The notes: generated by a model from the letters alone, not told the origin. A stretch of DNA of 64,000 bases from DASRDB01 sp035652815 (GCA_035652815.1 DASRDB010000001.1:186001-250000); one strand, 5' to 3'; numbered from the stretch's first letter, positions 44,645 through 54,406 are shown. A program made the numbers and translations.

Positions 44645-47014
44645 CTACTCAACGCTGAACCCGCGCTCCTTCAGCAGTTCGATGACGCGCTCGAGCATAT
44701 CGGGCGAAACGCGGACAAGGCGGCTCTCGGCAGGAATCTCGGCCCCAAGCAGCATGCCCAGTTCCTCGTCGGCCTGAATATCGCGCAGCGCCTGAGCGGA
44801 GAGACGCAGCAGGGGGGCGCGCTCGACCAGAATAGCATCCTGCTGTTCATAGCCACCTCCCCAGAGCTTCAGGCGAATCAGGAAGGATGCGGGTATACCA
44901 CCCTCGCAGTAGTGCTGTAAGAAACGGACAATAGAATCGAGCGGAATGTGCTGCTCGCTGGCCCGCACAATGGAATGAGGCGTGATCTTGCGCCAGCCGC
45001 TTTCCTCGTCAAATTCGGTAAAGCGCTCCAGTTCCGAGGCCAGATACAGGTTCAGCACGGGATGGCAGGGACGAAGCTTTCCATCGTCCAGCAATTGCCA
45101 CTGCGCCTCGCGTGTTGGAAAGCGCCCACTTTCGAGGAGATTGGCGTGCTGTGAGGCCGAAGTCAGGGCCGGTAAAATATCGCGCTCCCAAAGAATCTCC
45201 TGCACCTGTTCAAGTCCGCCCGGCGCTACCTCCGCCATATATGGCGAAATGCGACGGCGCAGCAAAGGACGTAGTTCTTCGCTGTTAAACAACTCGTCGA
45301 GCAATTGCTCATCATGAACTTCGAGTACTGTTGCATGCGTCCAGATTTCAACGCGCCGCGCCTGTCGCTCCCACTCGGCCAGCGAATAGGAGACGTTTTG
45401 CGGAATGCTTCCCCCTGCCGCCCGTTCCAGCAGATGACGGATATCGTCGGTACGCATACCCGTCTGAATAGCGCGGGTGACGCTGTTCTTGGTAAGCTTG
45501 TATTGCGCAATCTGTTCCAGTCGCACGCGCTCGGCAAAGCGATCAAGCTGCACCAGTAATCCCTCGGAGACTGGCGCAAGCGCGATCAATTCAAAGTTCG
45601 GCTGCACGATCAGCTTGCCTGGCTCGTCCCGCTCAAGCTGCGCATCCTCCAGCAGGAATGGAAGCTGTCGTATGACGCGAAATGTATTGTTATCCTTTTG
45701 CAGTTCAACCACACCCAACCAGTTGAGGCAATTAGTGATAAGCGAGCGAATGAAGCCTCCCTCTACGAGGTACCAGCCCTCGCGATGCGTCAGCCAGCCC
45801 AGGCGCAGGCGAAAATCGCGATTGTACGGATTGCTGCCAATCGAGTAGCGTTCGGCCCGCGCTCCATATTCGCGTGGAAACAACAGTTGTGGCGCGTACA
45901 GCTTGGTGCGGGCGATAAACGCGGGTAAAAATTGCCAATCGGCAGACGACAGGCCAAGCAGCCGGTTCAGCACTATGCGCCGCGCCTTTACCACTTCCTC
46001 ATGAGCGGACTCGATGGGAGAGAAAGCCGGGCGCACAATCACGCCAGGGATATAATTCAACTCGTTCCAGAACGGCGTCTCCAACCAGAGACGAAAGCAG
46101 CGCCGCGCCCGCTCAAGCAGTGGTAACGAAAAAAAAGACTCCGCAGGAGCCGCCACAACATTATTTCCTCGCTCCTGAAGTAGGCCGAGTTTCATCAACA
46201 GCAGGCGTAGAAAGAGCAGGTATGGGGCATCGGCCTCCGAAGTGACAGGAACGCTGGCTAATCCTGGCTGCTCAAGCACCAGCCGCAGAGAAGCACGAGC
46301 AAGCAGGCGCGAACTGACCAGCGAGAGACCATCGCGCTGTGAGGCCACGAGCGACCAGTAGAGATAGAGCGAACGCTGCAAAGCGCGCAGGCCTTCCAGG
46401 TGTTCCGTCAGGATTTCGTCTTCCGAAACAGTTTTTTGCTCGGGGCGAGTCGGAGTCAGCGCTTCACGGGCAACTTCCATCACCGCCTGCGGCACAATTA
46501 AGACGCCATCGTAGACACCACTGGCGTAATCGCGCCCGGAAAAGTTGGTTTGCCTGCCCCAGAACAGCAGCCCATGTACCAACAGCCCATGCAGAGCCTG
46601 CTCAAATGTGCCATGCGGATGAGGCTGCGGATATTGCAGGGCTGAAGCGCTGGCATTTTCAGCCGGTGCGCGCGCAGGAACTTTTTCGGCGAGAGGCTTC
46701 GTATCGCGTTTGCTCTTTGCCCCCTGTAGCAAACCACTGCTGGTAAGATACAGGGCCAGGTCGCGACTGTTGGCGCGCCCGCCACAGGCCACCAGTTCCC
46801 CCAAAATCAGCTTTTCAACCTCGTTCAGCCCCTCAATGACTTCACGGCAGGCCAGGGGATCAAAAAGATATTCTGCCAGTTCGGCAACGCGGGCGGGGGA
46901 GAGTTCGGTGGAAATCTGGCCTTTGAGGTGATCAGTTACATGTCTTGCTCGTAAAATTGCCTGTACATGATAAGGTGGAACGTGTTGCAACAGGTAGACA
47001 TCGCTTGAATCCAT
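44645..47014 (-). CDS. Large helicase-associated (XPB N-terminal-like) protein
   Basis: A 789-residue protein with Helicase_C_3/XPB-N-type elements, notably GKLIVQPNFELIALAPVSE and VTRAIQTGMRTDDIRHLLERAAGG. The rest is helical and Leu/Arg-rich. No Walker A, DExx or other SF2 motor motif is present. The ATG overlaps the stop of the preceding gene (TAATG), so the two are coupled. Such proteins may be partners for an XPB-type helicase encoded elsewhere. Role in DNA repair is inferred. Confidence 0.72.
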   Translation of the reverse strand: MDSSDVYLLQHVPPYHVQAILRARHVTDHLKGQISTELSPARVAELAEYLFDPLACREVIEGLNEVEKLILGELVACGGRANSRDLALYLTSSGLLQGAKSKRDTKPLAEKVPARAPAENASASALQYPQPHPHGTFEQALHGLLVHGLLFWGRQTNFSGRDYASGVYDGVLIVPQAVMEVAREALTPTRPEQKTVSEDEILTEHLEGLRALQRSLYLYWSLVASQRDGLSLVSSRLLARASLRLVLEQPGLASVPVTSEADAPYLLFLRLLLMKLGLLQERGNNVVAAPAESFFSLPLLERARRCFRLWLETPFWNELNYIPGVIVRPAFSPIESAHEEVVKARRIVLNRLLGLSSADWQFLPAFIARTKLYAPQLLFPREYGARAERYSIGSNPYNRDFRLRLGWLTHREGWYLVEGGFIRSLITNCLNWLGVVELQKDNNTFRVIRQLPFLLEDAQLERDEPGKLIVQPNFELIALAPVSEGLLVQLDRFAERVRLEQIAQYKLTKNSVTRAIQTGMRTDDIRHLLERAAGGSIPQNVSYSLAEWERQARRVEIWTHATVLEVHDEQLLDELFNSEELRPLLRRRISPYMAEVAPGGLEQVQEILWERDILPALTSASQHANLLESGRFPTREAQWQLLDDGKLRPCHPVLNLYLASELERFTEFDEESGWRKITPHSIVRASEQHIPLDSIVRFLQHYCEGGIPASFLIRLKLWGGGYEQQDAILVERAPLLRLSAQALRDIQADEELGMLLGAEIPAESRLVRVSPDMLERVIELLKERGFSVE

Positions 47015-49425
47015 TACTCTTCCTCATGCACAAGCGGGGCCTGGCCGCGCCGCTTCAATTCGTCAAGCACCTGCTCCCCCCCTTGCTTTTCAAGGATCAG
47101 CAGCGTGGGCCGAATCGGCTGTACGATGTGCTGCTCTACTGAGGTAGTGGCGTTGAGTTCGCGCATCGTCAAATTATCGGCTACCTCCAGCAGCGTCATG
47201 TCGGTATACAGGCGCACCTGACCATAATTATTCACTCGTTGTTCGAGTCTATGTAATAAACGAGTCAGAGCATCTTTCTGGGTACTGGTATATGTCGCAG
47301 CGCGGCGCAAGAGGTCAAGCAAAGGAGTAATGGATTCGCCGCGATTCAGGGCTTCGCTGAGCGAGCGATACGTCAGGCGATAGCGCAGGCGATCCTGCTG
47401 GACACCGCGCACTTCAGCATAGCGTTCGATCAGCTCAATCGTCTGCCAGGAAGCGGGAGACGAGCGAATAAGCAGATCATCTTCGTCAGAAACCAGGATA
47501 TCGGGCCGGGTATAGTTTTCAAGCGCCGCTCCAGGCGAGAGATCAACAAGGTCATCAGCAGGTTTACCACTCAACAAAAGTCCTGCCATCGCTGTCAGGC
47601 GAAACGCGAGCAAGCGTTTATCCGGCCCGAGAGCGATATCGGTGACGCCCCACCAGTGCAATGGCCCTTGCAACAGGCGCGCCAGGTAGCGGCCTTCAGC
47701 GCGCAACCAGTCTTGTTGCTGCGTCGGGTGCAGAGGCCGCCCCTCTTCTATTTCAAGCCACCAGTGCGGCGCGGGATAGCTGCGCTGCTTGCGCTGTAGA
47801 AAGGTGGGATTCAGCCGATAGACCAGGCGCGCAAAGGACAGAAAATGAATCCACTGCTGCTGCGGCGTCTGGGCAAGCAGGGCAATCAAGGTCTGGCGTG
47901 CCTCGTTGTTTTCGGTCTCCAGCTCGCCATAGCGCAGGGCAGGCTGACCGAGGGGTGTAGCACGACAGCGCAGGCGCAGCTTTTCCTCGGTCAACTCGTA
48001 TAATTCTTCATAGCTTGATTGCCGCACCCAGTGTGTAAAGAGTTCGGCGGCGACCTCGGTCCGTGTCGGCCCCAGCAACAACTCGGCGGCATTTGGCAGC
48101 ATGCGCAGGCGGGTGGTCTCTCCCTCATCCTTATAAAGGATGTCCGCCAGCCGTAAAATGCGATAGGCAAAGCGCAGGAAGCCAGCCGAACGATGCACTT
48201 CACCCTTCAACCACTTCAGCAGCGCCTCGGAAGGAAGACTGGTCGGCGGCGGAATAGCAATCGAGCCATCGGCAGGCGAAATCGCGCTCCGGTTCAGGTT
48301 GCCGGTATTGCCACGCGGGCCTCTTTTCTCCTCGGGTTCCAGGAGATAGCCATCCAGAGCGCGGGCCACCAGCAAGAGGTCTGCCAGCAGGCTGTAGGGA
48401 GCAACTTCACGTATCTCCGGCTTTGTCTCCTGCGCCTCTGTCGAAAAGGTGGTGACGGGCAGAGTAATATGCAAGGCATGCTGTACCTCTACCGGCACGT
48501 ACCAGTTCATATCAAGCAGCGAGCCACCAAAGCCGCCGCGTACCGACATGGGATTATTAGCGCTGGCGCGCAGCAATAACGCCCTGCCCTGCAAAGCCAG
48601 CAAGGTCTGTTGCAGTTGCTCCACTTTGCCCAGGCCAAAACGCTCGAAGAGGCCGCGCAGTTCCTCATCGCTCATATAGCCGCCCGCCAGGATCAACGTT
48701 GCTAAAAATTGACGCTGCGTCTTCTCAAGGTTGCCAACCACGCGCCGCACCAGTTCTGGCTGCCGCATGGCACCGGCTATCGTTTCGGCCAGTTCCTGTT
48801 TCGCCATACCATTGCTGGCTATCTCATACTCCTTTGCAATGCTGCGCGTATCGCTCAATGGCAGCGCGGCCAGCAGATCAGCGAGCTGGAAGGTTGGCGT
48901 AGAAAGATATTTTCCTGAGAGATAGGGAATGCGCAGGAGAGGACGGGCGCGCTTTGGCTCAGGCGTTGCCGGAACAGTTGGCAAAGCAGGAGCGGCCTGT
49001 GTGATCTTTTCAACACTTTCCTGCTCGGCTTTCTCAATGGGTACGGGGGCTTCGATGGTAAGAAAGGAGAGAGGTTGAGCGATCCACTGGTAGAGCAGCG
49101 CGGCGGCATGAGAACAAGAACTCACAGTGGCGCTGGAGATTTTGTTACAACTACAGGTAATAGCCCAATCGCTGCTACTGCGCACCTCGACAACGGTAAT
49201 ATAACGCCCGGAGTCCTGTTGCTGGCCATTATGCGAGGCATCGAGCAAAGGAGGGAGGGAAGAAAGATCAACGATGCCGGAGAGCCGCGCTCCCTGGCGA
49301 TTCGTCGAGTGGACTGCACCTCTCCGGCAATACTCCTGCCCCAGTGACGCTACTTCGAGTCCCGCTGTGCTGATAATATCAGCCTCGCGCAGGCGTTGTA
49401 GTGCGCCAGGTACAACATCATACAT
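47014..49425 (-). CDS. SWIM zinc-finger / helicase-associated protein
   Basis: An 803-residue protein. Near residue 85 is a SWIM-type zinc finger (CSCNKISSATVSSCSHAA), a DNA or protein binding module. Winged-helix-like helices (VGNLEKTQRQFLATLILAGG) and a C-terminal RLYTDMTLLEVADNLTMREL domain resemble parts of the partner. No nucleotide-binding motif. First gene of the coupled pair with the preceding entry. Both are unusually large for proteins of unknown function. Confidence 0.72.
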   Translation of the reverse strand: MYDVVPGALQRLREADIISTAGLEVASLGQEYCRRGAVHSTNRQGARLSGIVDLSSLPPLLDASHNGQQQDSGRYITVVEVRSSSDWAITCSCNKISSATVSSCSHAAALLYQWIAQPLSFLTIEAPVPIEKAEQESVEKITQAAPALPTVPATPEPKRARPLLRIPYLSGKYLSTPTFQLADLLAALPLSDTRSIAKEYEIASNGMAKQELAETIAGAMRQPELVRRVVGNLEKTQRQFLATLILAGGYMSDEELRGLFERFGLGKVEQLQQTLLALQGRALLLRASANNPMSVRGGFGGSLLDMNWYVPVEVQHALHITLPVTTFSTEAQETKPEIREVAPYSLLADLLLVARALDGYLLEPEEKRGPRGNTGNLNRSAISPADGSIAIPPPTSLPSEALLKWLKGEVHRSAGFLRFAYRILRLADILYKDEGETTRLRMLPNAAELLLGPTRTEVAAELFTHWVRQSSYEELYELTEEKLRLRCRATPLGQPALRYGELETENNEARQTLIALLAQTPQQQWIHFLSFARLVYRLNPTFLQRKQRSYPAPHWWLEIEEGRPLHPTQQQDWLRAEGRYLARLLQGPLHWWGVTDIALGPDKRLLAFRLTAMAGLLLSGKPADDLVDLSPGAALENYTRPDILVSDEDDLLIRSSPASWQTIELIERYAEVRGVQQDRLRYRLTYRSLSEALNRGESITPLLDLLRRAATYTSTQKDALTRLLHRLEQRVNNYGQVRLYTDMTLLEVADNLTMRELNATTSVEQHIVQPIRPTLLILEKQGGEQVLDELKRRGQAPLVHEEE

Positions 49426-49519
49426 GTCCGTCGCCTACTGATCGTTCGCTTGCTGAATGATTCATGTTGCATTATGATAGCATGTATAAACAAAAAAAGC
49501 CAGAGCAAGGAGAACACTC

Positions 49520-50203
49520 ATGCCAGCGATCACCCAGACTATTTCCTACCCATCCGGCAACCGGCAGGTGGAAGGCTACCTGGCGCGCCCCGAGGGCGAA
49601 GGGCCATTTCCCGCTGTCGTGGTTATTCACGAAATATTTGGCCTGAACGAGAATATTCGCGAGGTAGCAGAGCGCTTTGCAGGAGTGGGTTACGCCGCGC
49701 TGGCCGTTGATCTCTTCGGCAACCGCAACCGGGCCGTCTGCATGTTCCGCTTCATGGGCCAGTTGATGTTCAATTCGCTCAACAACAGCAGCGTCGATGA
49801 TTTAAAGGCCGGACTATCCTATCTCGCCGGTCAGCCCTGGGTTATCTCTGATCGGCTGGGCGCGATTGGCTTCTGCATGGGCGGTAGCTTCGCCATCGCC
49901 TGGGCCTGCACCGATAACCGCCTGCGCGCCATCGCTCCATTCTACGCTCAGAATCCGCGTCCTTTAGAGGCAGTAGCGCGGCTCTGCCCCGTCGTTGGCT
50001 CCTATCCCGACAAAGATTTCACGACAAAGGCCGGTCAAAAGCTGGATATCGAACTCGACCGCTACAATATCCCCCACGACATCAAGATTTACACCGACAC
50101 CAAACACTCGTTTTTTAACGACAAGGGCAAGGTGTATAACGCGGCTGCTTCAGAGGATGCATGGCGGAGAATTCTGGCGTTTTTTGGGGAGCATATCCGC
50201 TAG
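49520..50203 (+). CDS. Dienelactone hydrolase family protein
   Basis: A 227-residue alpha/beta hydrolase. Catalytic Cys119 in GFCMGGS is the dienelactone-hydrolase nucleophile; VVVIHEIFGLNENI carries the family Glu, Asp is in SYPDKDF and His in DTKHSFFN. No signal peptide. AAGGAG sits seven bases before ATG. Likely hydrolyses lactones or esters. A REP-like palindrome follows directly. Confidence 0.92.
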   Translation: MPAITQTISYPSGNRQVEGYLARPEGEGPFPAVVVIHEIFGLNENIREVAERFAGVGYAALAVDLFGNRNRAVCMFRFMGQLMFNSLNNSSVDDLKAGLSYLAGQPWVISDRLGAIGFCMGGSFAIAWACTDNRLRAIAPFYAQNPRPLEAVARLCPVVGSYPDKDFTTKAGQKLDIELDRYNIPHDIKIYTDTKHSFFNDKGKVYNAAASEDAWRRILAFFGEHIR

Positions 50204-50223
50204 CCATGACCAACCTGCCCCAA

Positions 50224-50310
50224 ATGTCATCCTGAGCGCAGCGAAGGATCTGCGACCCCACTGACTCGACACGGCAAGCCTGAGATCCTTCGCTGCGCTC
50301 AGGATGACAT
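50224..50310. repeat. REP-like palindrome, copy 5
   Basis: 28-nt perfect arms (50224-50251, 50283-50310). ATCCT/AGGAT variant. Between convergent genes. Confidence 0.85.
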
Positions 50311-50369
50311 GCGAGAAGGGGTCTTTTTCATGACATGCGAGAGAGGTCTTTCTTATGGCATTCATGCCA

Positions 50370-51137
50370 TTACCAGCGTTCCAACTCATACATAACATTC
50401 GCCACTGCCGTCAATGCTGCCGTTTCAGCGCGTAAAATGCGCGGGCCAAGACTGACAGGCTGGACGCCGAAACGTTGAGCCAGTTTGACCTCTTCAGCCA
50501 TCAGCCCACCCTCGGGGCCGATGAAGAGAACGACGGTGATAGGTGATGGGCTGGCATCCGTTTGAGGCAAGGACGACGACGCAAGAAGGGCCGATTTGAG
50601 TGACATCTGGTGTTCTTCTTCCCAGGGCATAAGCGCGATAGCTCCCGAGGGGATGTCATTGAGGGCGTGCATAAGCGGGCGAATGGGCAGCAGGTCGGGG
50701 ATGCGCGAGCGACCGCACTGCTCCGCCGCTTCCTGCACAATGCGCTTCCAACGAGCGATTTTGGCAACTCCGGCATCCTCTAATCCAGCCATTGAGCGGC
50801 GACAGAGAATAGGCGAGAAGGTAGAGACACCCAACTCGGTGCCCTTTTCCAGAATCCACTCGAAGCGTGCCGATTTGAGCAGACCCTGGCACAGGATAAT
50901 ACGCACAAGAGACTCGCTTTTGCCGGGGCGTCGCTCCTGCAAATAGACCTCTACACTGCTTTTGTTCATCGTGGCAACGCTCGCCAGCACCTCGTCGCCG
51001 CTATTATCGAGCAAGATCAATTGCTCACTTACCTGTAAACGCAAGACATCGCGTACCTGGTGCGCAGTCTCTTTAGGCAAGGCAATGCTGGTATGTATTT
51101 TGCTGACCAGTTCGGGTGGAATAAAAAAACGATGCAT
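50370..51137 (-). CDS. rsmE: 16S rRNA m3U1498 methyltransferase
   Basis: A 255-residue SPOUT methyltransferase. The knot signatures LFIGPEGGLMAEEV and SLGPRILRAETAAL are clear, as is the N-terminal PUA-like MHRFFIPPELV. It starts 1 bp after the prmA stop on the same strand, a common arrangement. Confidence 0.95.
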   Translation of the reverse strand: MHRFFIPPELVSKIHTSIALPKETAHQVRDVLRLQVSEQLILLDNSGDEVLASVATMNKSSVEVYLQERRPGKSESLVRIILCQGLLKSARFEWILEKGTELGVSTFSPILCRRSMAGLEDAGVAKIARWKRIVQEAAEQCGRSRIPDLLPIRPLMHALNDIPSGAIALMPWEEEHQMSLKSALLASSSLPQTDASPSPITVVLFIGPEGGLMAEEVKLAQRFGVQPVSLGPRILRAETAALTAVANVMYELERW

Positions 51138-51138
51138 A

Positions 51139-52053
51139 TTACTTCTTCATCACCAGCGTCACCCAGTCGTCAATCATCACCTGGTCTACCAGTTGCAAAC
51201 CGGCGGACAACAAGGGTTGCTCGGCTTCATATCGCCGTTCCTCAATGATGCCACTGGTAATCAGCAGGCCATCCGGCTTTAGCACGTGCGCCAGTTGGGG
51301 AGCAATCGAGCCGATGACGCGAGCAATGATATTTGCCAGCACGAGGTCGAATTGTCCGGCCAGGCGCTGCGCCTCGTTTTCGTCAAGAACACCCAGCACA
51401 ACGGTGATGCGGTCGCCCAGATTATTAGCGGCAGCATTGGCAATGGCGCTTTCAACAGCTACGCTGCTGTTATCGATGCAATAGACCTCGGACGCTCCCA
51501 GTTTTGCGGCGGCAAGCGCGAGAATGCCGGAGCCGGTGCCGACATCCAGCACGCGCATACCCCGACATGTCAGACGTTCAACCTGCTCCAGGCACATGCG
51601 GGTGGTAGGATGCAGCCCTGTGCCAAAGGCCATGCCCGGATCGAGTTCAAGCACGACCTCGTCATCTCGCGGCGTATATTCGCGCCAGGAAGGACGAATG
51701 ACCAGCCGCCTGCCAATATGCGTGACGTGATAATAGTCCTTCCAGGCGTTAGCCCAATCTTCTTCATTCACAACGCGGGAATGCAGTTCTCCAACAAAAT
51801 GCGAGCCGAGACTGGACAGGTGCCACAGACCTTCAGCGATCCGTTGGCGCGTCTGCTCCTCGCTGCCATCAATGGGCAAATAGGCATGCACCTGGACGGG
51901 CCTGTCATGCAGCACGCGATACTCCTGGCCCTCGTCAATCAATTCGATAGGTTCTTCAATGGCAACGCCGCCCGGCGCATAACTGCTCAATAGCTCGCTT
52001 ACGGACTCCACAGCTTCCGGGTGCGTTTGTACAGTAAGTTCTAACCAGCGCAT
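51139..52053 (-). CDS. prmA: Ribosomal protein L11 methyltransferase
   Basis: A 304-residue SAM-dependent methyltransferase. Motif I DVGTGSGILALAAAKLGA, the MAFGTGLHPTT segment and LANIIARVIGSIAPQL define PrmA. It trimethylates L11. Cotranscribed with rsmE. Confidence 0.95.
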   Translation of the reverse strand: MRWLELTVQTHPEAVESVSELLSSYAPGGVAIEEPIELIDEGQEYRVLHDRPVQVHAYLPIDGSEEQTRQRIAEGLWHLSSLGSHFVGELHSRVVNEEDWANAWKDYYHVTHIGRRLVIRPSWREYTPRDDEVVLELDPGMAFGTGLHPTTRMCLEQVERLTCRGMRVLDVGTGSGILALAAAKLGASEVYCIDNSSVAVESAIANAAANNLGDRITVVLGVLDENEAQRLAGQFDLVLANIIARVIGSIAPQLAHVLKPDGLLITSGIIEERRYEAEQPLLSAGLQLVDQVMIDDWVTLVMKK

Positions 52054-52085
52054 ATCTATTTCCTTCTATCCCATAGTCCTTCCAC

Positions 52086-52210
52086 TGTCATGCTGAGCGC
52101 AGCGAAGCATCCGCGTGTGGCCGACCACAGATGCTTCGCTGCGCTCAGCATGACAAGTACAGTTCGCTCAGCATGGCAAGTACAGTTCGCTCAGTATGAC
52201 AAGCACAGAC
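52086..52210. repeat. REP-like palindrome, copy 6, with tandem 23-bp repeats
   Basis: Arms 52086-52111 and 52130-52155 (ATGCT/AGCAT variant). The end of the right arm is repeated three times in tandem: units start at 52143, 52166 and 52189 (GCTCAGCATGACAAGTACAG with point changes). Confidence 0.85.
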
Positions 52211-52224
52211 TGTATCAGCATAGA

Positions 52225-53094
52225 CTACAGAGGGAGTTCGTAATAATCATAGGTAGTACGAATCTCGAAGCCGACAGAGTGATAGAGGCCGATGGCGTTC
52301 GTATTATCAGTCAGGACTTCGAGCATGATCGGCCTGTCGCTTTCGGCGCGGGCAATGGAAATAAGCTGTTCGAGCATCTGGCGTCCGTAGCCCAGGCCAC
52401 GATAGCCCATGCGCACCTCAAAGCCATAAATGCCGGTCGCTTTCTCCATGAAATGGAGGCGAACACAGCCGAGCGGCCTGCCATGCAGCGCAGCGAAATA
52501 GGTATGCTGGCGCGGGTCTTTCATCGCGTCCGTCACCCAGGCTTTGACCTCTTCAACGTTGCCAGTATCAGTCGCCAGGATGGTAGTGATGGCTGGGATA
52601 TCGCTCTCCGTCGCCAGGCGCATCTCCAGGCCTTCTTTGACCTGCCCCCGCTCTTTAAACGTGCCAAGCACCATATAATGCTCTGAATAGGCATGTTCCG
52701 CGCCCGTCGTCGCCAGGAAAGCGCGCCCCGACTGTGAGGAATGTTCACAGATAAAGATGAGCATCTGCACACCCTGCTGGCGATATTCTTCCTTCGCCGC
52801 CTCAAACAATGCCCGGCCAATACCCCGCCTTCGATAAGCGGGATGAACCATCCCCGTAATCTCTTTATCCTTTTTGCCCCAACTATCAGCCGCAAGATAG
52901 CCGACCAGTTGCCCGTCCTCATAATACAGGAAATCATTCACCATATTCCCCGGTCGCTCGCGCAACATGGTTGGCTCAATGCGCATAAGCAGCTTATCAT
53001 GCGTGTTGCAGATGTCAATAAGCTGCTCGATGGCGGCGATTTCGGCTGGGGTCAAGGTTGTTTTTTTTACCAAACCCTGCTTCATATCAGGCAT
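52225..53094 (-). CDS. Tandem GNAT N-acetyltransferase
   Basis: A 289-residue protein with two GNAT folds. Acetyl-CoA loops are RRRGIGRALFEAAKEEY in the first half and YRGLGYGRQMLEQLI in the second. The second half also has the C-terminal NTNAIGLYHSVGFE. Resembles mycothiol synthase-type tandem GNATs in layout, but substrate cannot be assigned. Confidence 0.88.
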   Translation of the reverse strand: MPDMKQGLVKKTTLTPAEIAAIEQLIDICNTHDKLLMRIEPTMLRERPGNMVNDFLYYEDGQLVGYLAADSWGKKDKEITGMVHPAYRRRGIGRALFEAAKEEYRQQGVQMLIFICEHSSQSGRAFLATTGAEHAYSEHYMVLGTFKERGQVKEGLEMRLATESDIPAITTILATDTGNVEEVKAWVTDAMKDPRQHTYFAALHGRPLGCVRLHFMEKATGIYGFEVRMGYRGLGYGRQMLEQLISIARAESDRPIMLEVLTDNTNAIGLYHSVGFEIRTTYDYYELPL

Positions 53095-53125
53095 TAATAT
53101 GTCCTTTTCTTCATATTACCCTGGG

Positions 53126-53572
53126 TTAATCAAGAGTTCCTGGTAGTACTGGACGTCCAGCTAGCATCATATGATGGTCAAAGGCAAAAACTGCATCTAT
53201 AGTAGGTAAGGATTGGATCAGTGCTATTGAAAAAGCATCCACATAAGATAAGTCCTGGTCATGAAAACGCTCAATAACTTTTCGCACCACCACTTCCAAA
53301 TGTGGCTCAGGAAAAACTATTTGAAGAACCCCTTGACGTTCTAATGACTCTTTTAAAGTTAGCCACCGTATAGCTTCTCTATCTCCAATATGGTACCGAA
53401 TCCAGGTAAACGTCTCCGACACAATACCCCATGTAGTGATACGAAGAGTTTTAGGAGCAAGACTATTGTGAAAAGAAACAGCAGCCTGATGATGCCGCTC
53501 TTTCTTATTCATAAGATCAATCCAGGCAGACGTATCAACAAAAATACAACGAATATTAGCGGTAGATGTCAT
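53126..53572 (-). CDS. PIN-domain ribonuclease toxin
   Basis: A 148-residue PIN protein. Acidic catalytic residues appear in FVDTSAWIDLMN and DLSYVDAFSIAL, with a final FAFDHHM. Overlaps the antitoxin gene by 17 bp, as in VapBC-type modules; the ribosome site GAGG lies inside the antitoxin. Confidence 0.88.
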   Translation of the reverse strand: MTSTANIRCIFVDTSAWIDLMNKKERHHQAAVSFHNSLAPKTLRITTWGIVSETFTWIRYHIGDREAIRWLTLKESLERQGVLQIVFPEPHLEVVVRKVIERFHDQDLSYVDAFSIALIQSLPTIDAVFAFDHHMMLAGRPVLPGTLD

Positions 53573-53777
53573 TATGGTCTACCTCGGATGGCCCCTCGAA
53601 CATACCGATTAATTCGGCAAAAGGGTCTTCTGTTGTGATGAAACCTTCTTGCCTGAGAAACTGATCCAGGGCACGACGCAGGATTTCGGCTTCAGTTGTT
53701 CCCTGCAGCTGAGCCAGGCGTTTTACGGCCTTATCTTGTTCAGGTGTGATATAAGTTTGTTTGCGAACAAGTTCCAT
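53556..53777 (-). CDS. Ribbon-helix-helix antitoxin
   Basis: A 73-residue protein with the RHH pattern RKQTYITPEQDKAVKRLAQL, then GTTEAEILRRALDQFL. The tail (DPFAELIGMFEG) is the usual toxin-wrapping segment. GGAGG nine bases before ATG. Antitoxin to the PIN protein and likely autoregulator. Confidence 0.85.
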   Translation of the reverse strand: MELVRKQTYITPEQDKAVKRLAQLQGTTEAEILRRALDQFLRQEGFITTEDPFAELIGMFEGPSEVDHNDIYR

Positions 53778-53792
53778 ATTTCTATTACCTCC

Positions 53793-53815
53793 ATGATGTT
53801 ATTATACGACATCAT
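53793..53815. promoter_or_regulatory. Candidate operator of the toxin-antitoxin genes
   Basis: Inverted repeat ATGATGT/ACATCAT with a 9-nt spacer lies between the XRE stop and the RHH ribosome site. Confidence 0.45.
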
Positions 53816-54030
53816 GATGTGCTTTCAGCATCGGGTGTTTCCTCAATCAAATCACACACACGAACGCCCAATGCCTTTGCAATGCGAATCAGAATATACA
53901 AAGAGACGTCGTGCTGTGGATCATGAAATAGCGCCTGCGTCGTATTGTAGCTGACATCGGCAAGCCGCGAGAGTTTTGCCATATTGATGCCCTTTGACTC
54001 AGCAACCTCTCGGACTTTCAAGCGTACCAT
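53812..54030 (-). CDS. XRE-family helix-turn-helix regulator
   Basis: A 72-residue Cro/C1-type DNA-binding protein: MAKLSRLADVSYNTTQALFH is the helix-turn-helix and ALGVRVCDLIEE the closing helix. It lies 34 bp upstream of the antitoxin on the same strand, so it may be a third partner of the cassette or a HigA-like orphan. GAGGGG precedes ATG. Confidence 0.82.
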   Translation of the reverse strand: MVRLKVREVAESKGINMAKLSRLADVSYNTTQALFHDPQHDVSLYILIRIAKALGVRVCDLIEETPDAESTS

Positions 54031-54178
54031 ACTTACCCCTCTTATTGTACTCAGTTTACTCTAGCAGGCTCATCTACTTGACACAAGAACTTTCTAATGG
54101 TTATACTTGAGTAGTTACTTTCAAATAATTACCTTAAAATGGTGATCGACAAAATATCGAACATATATGGAGGGAGAT

Positions 54179-54406
54179 ATGTCACCAATCACCTGCTCCC
54201 AGTTGCAAATTGGCATGGTCATTGCATATAAATTACGCTCCGACCAGCTTCCGAAAAATCCTGAAAGGGAGTGGCTGGGAAAGGTGAAATCGATACATCC
54301 CGCATTGGAATGGATAAAAGTAGAGGTTCTGGATAAGGGGTATGAGGGTGAAGAGGAGATGGTGTATGTGAAGCAAGCAATTCGGCTGCTATCTGGACCA
54401 GGCTAG
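54179..54406 (+). CDS. Small hypothetical protein, KOW/SH3-like
   Basis: A 75-residue beta-rich protein (QIGMVIAYKLRSDQLP, WIKVEVLDKGYEGEEEMVYV) that looks like a small SH3/KOW barrel. The start ATG 54179 has GGAGGGAG five bases upstream. Family unknown. Its 3' end overlaps the WD40 remnant on the other strand. Confidence 0.62.
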   Translation: MSPITCSQLQIGMVIAYKLRSDQLPKNPEREWLGKVKSIHPALEWIKVEVLDKGYEGEEEMVYVKQAIRLLSGPG

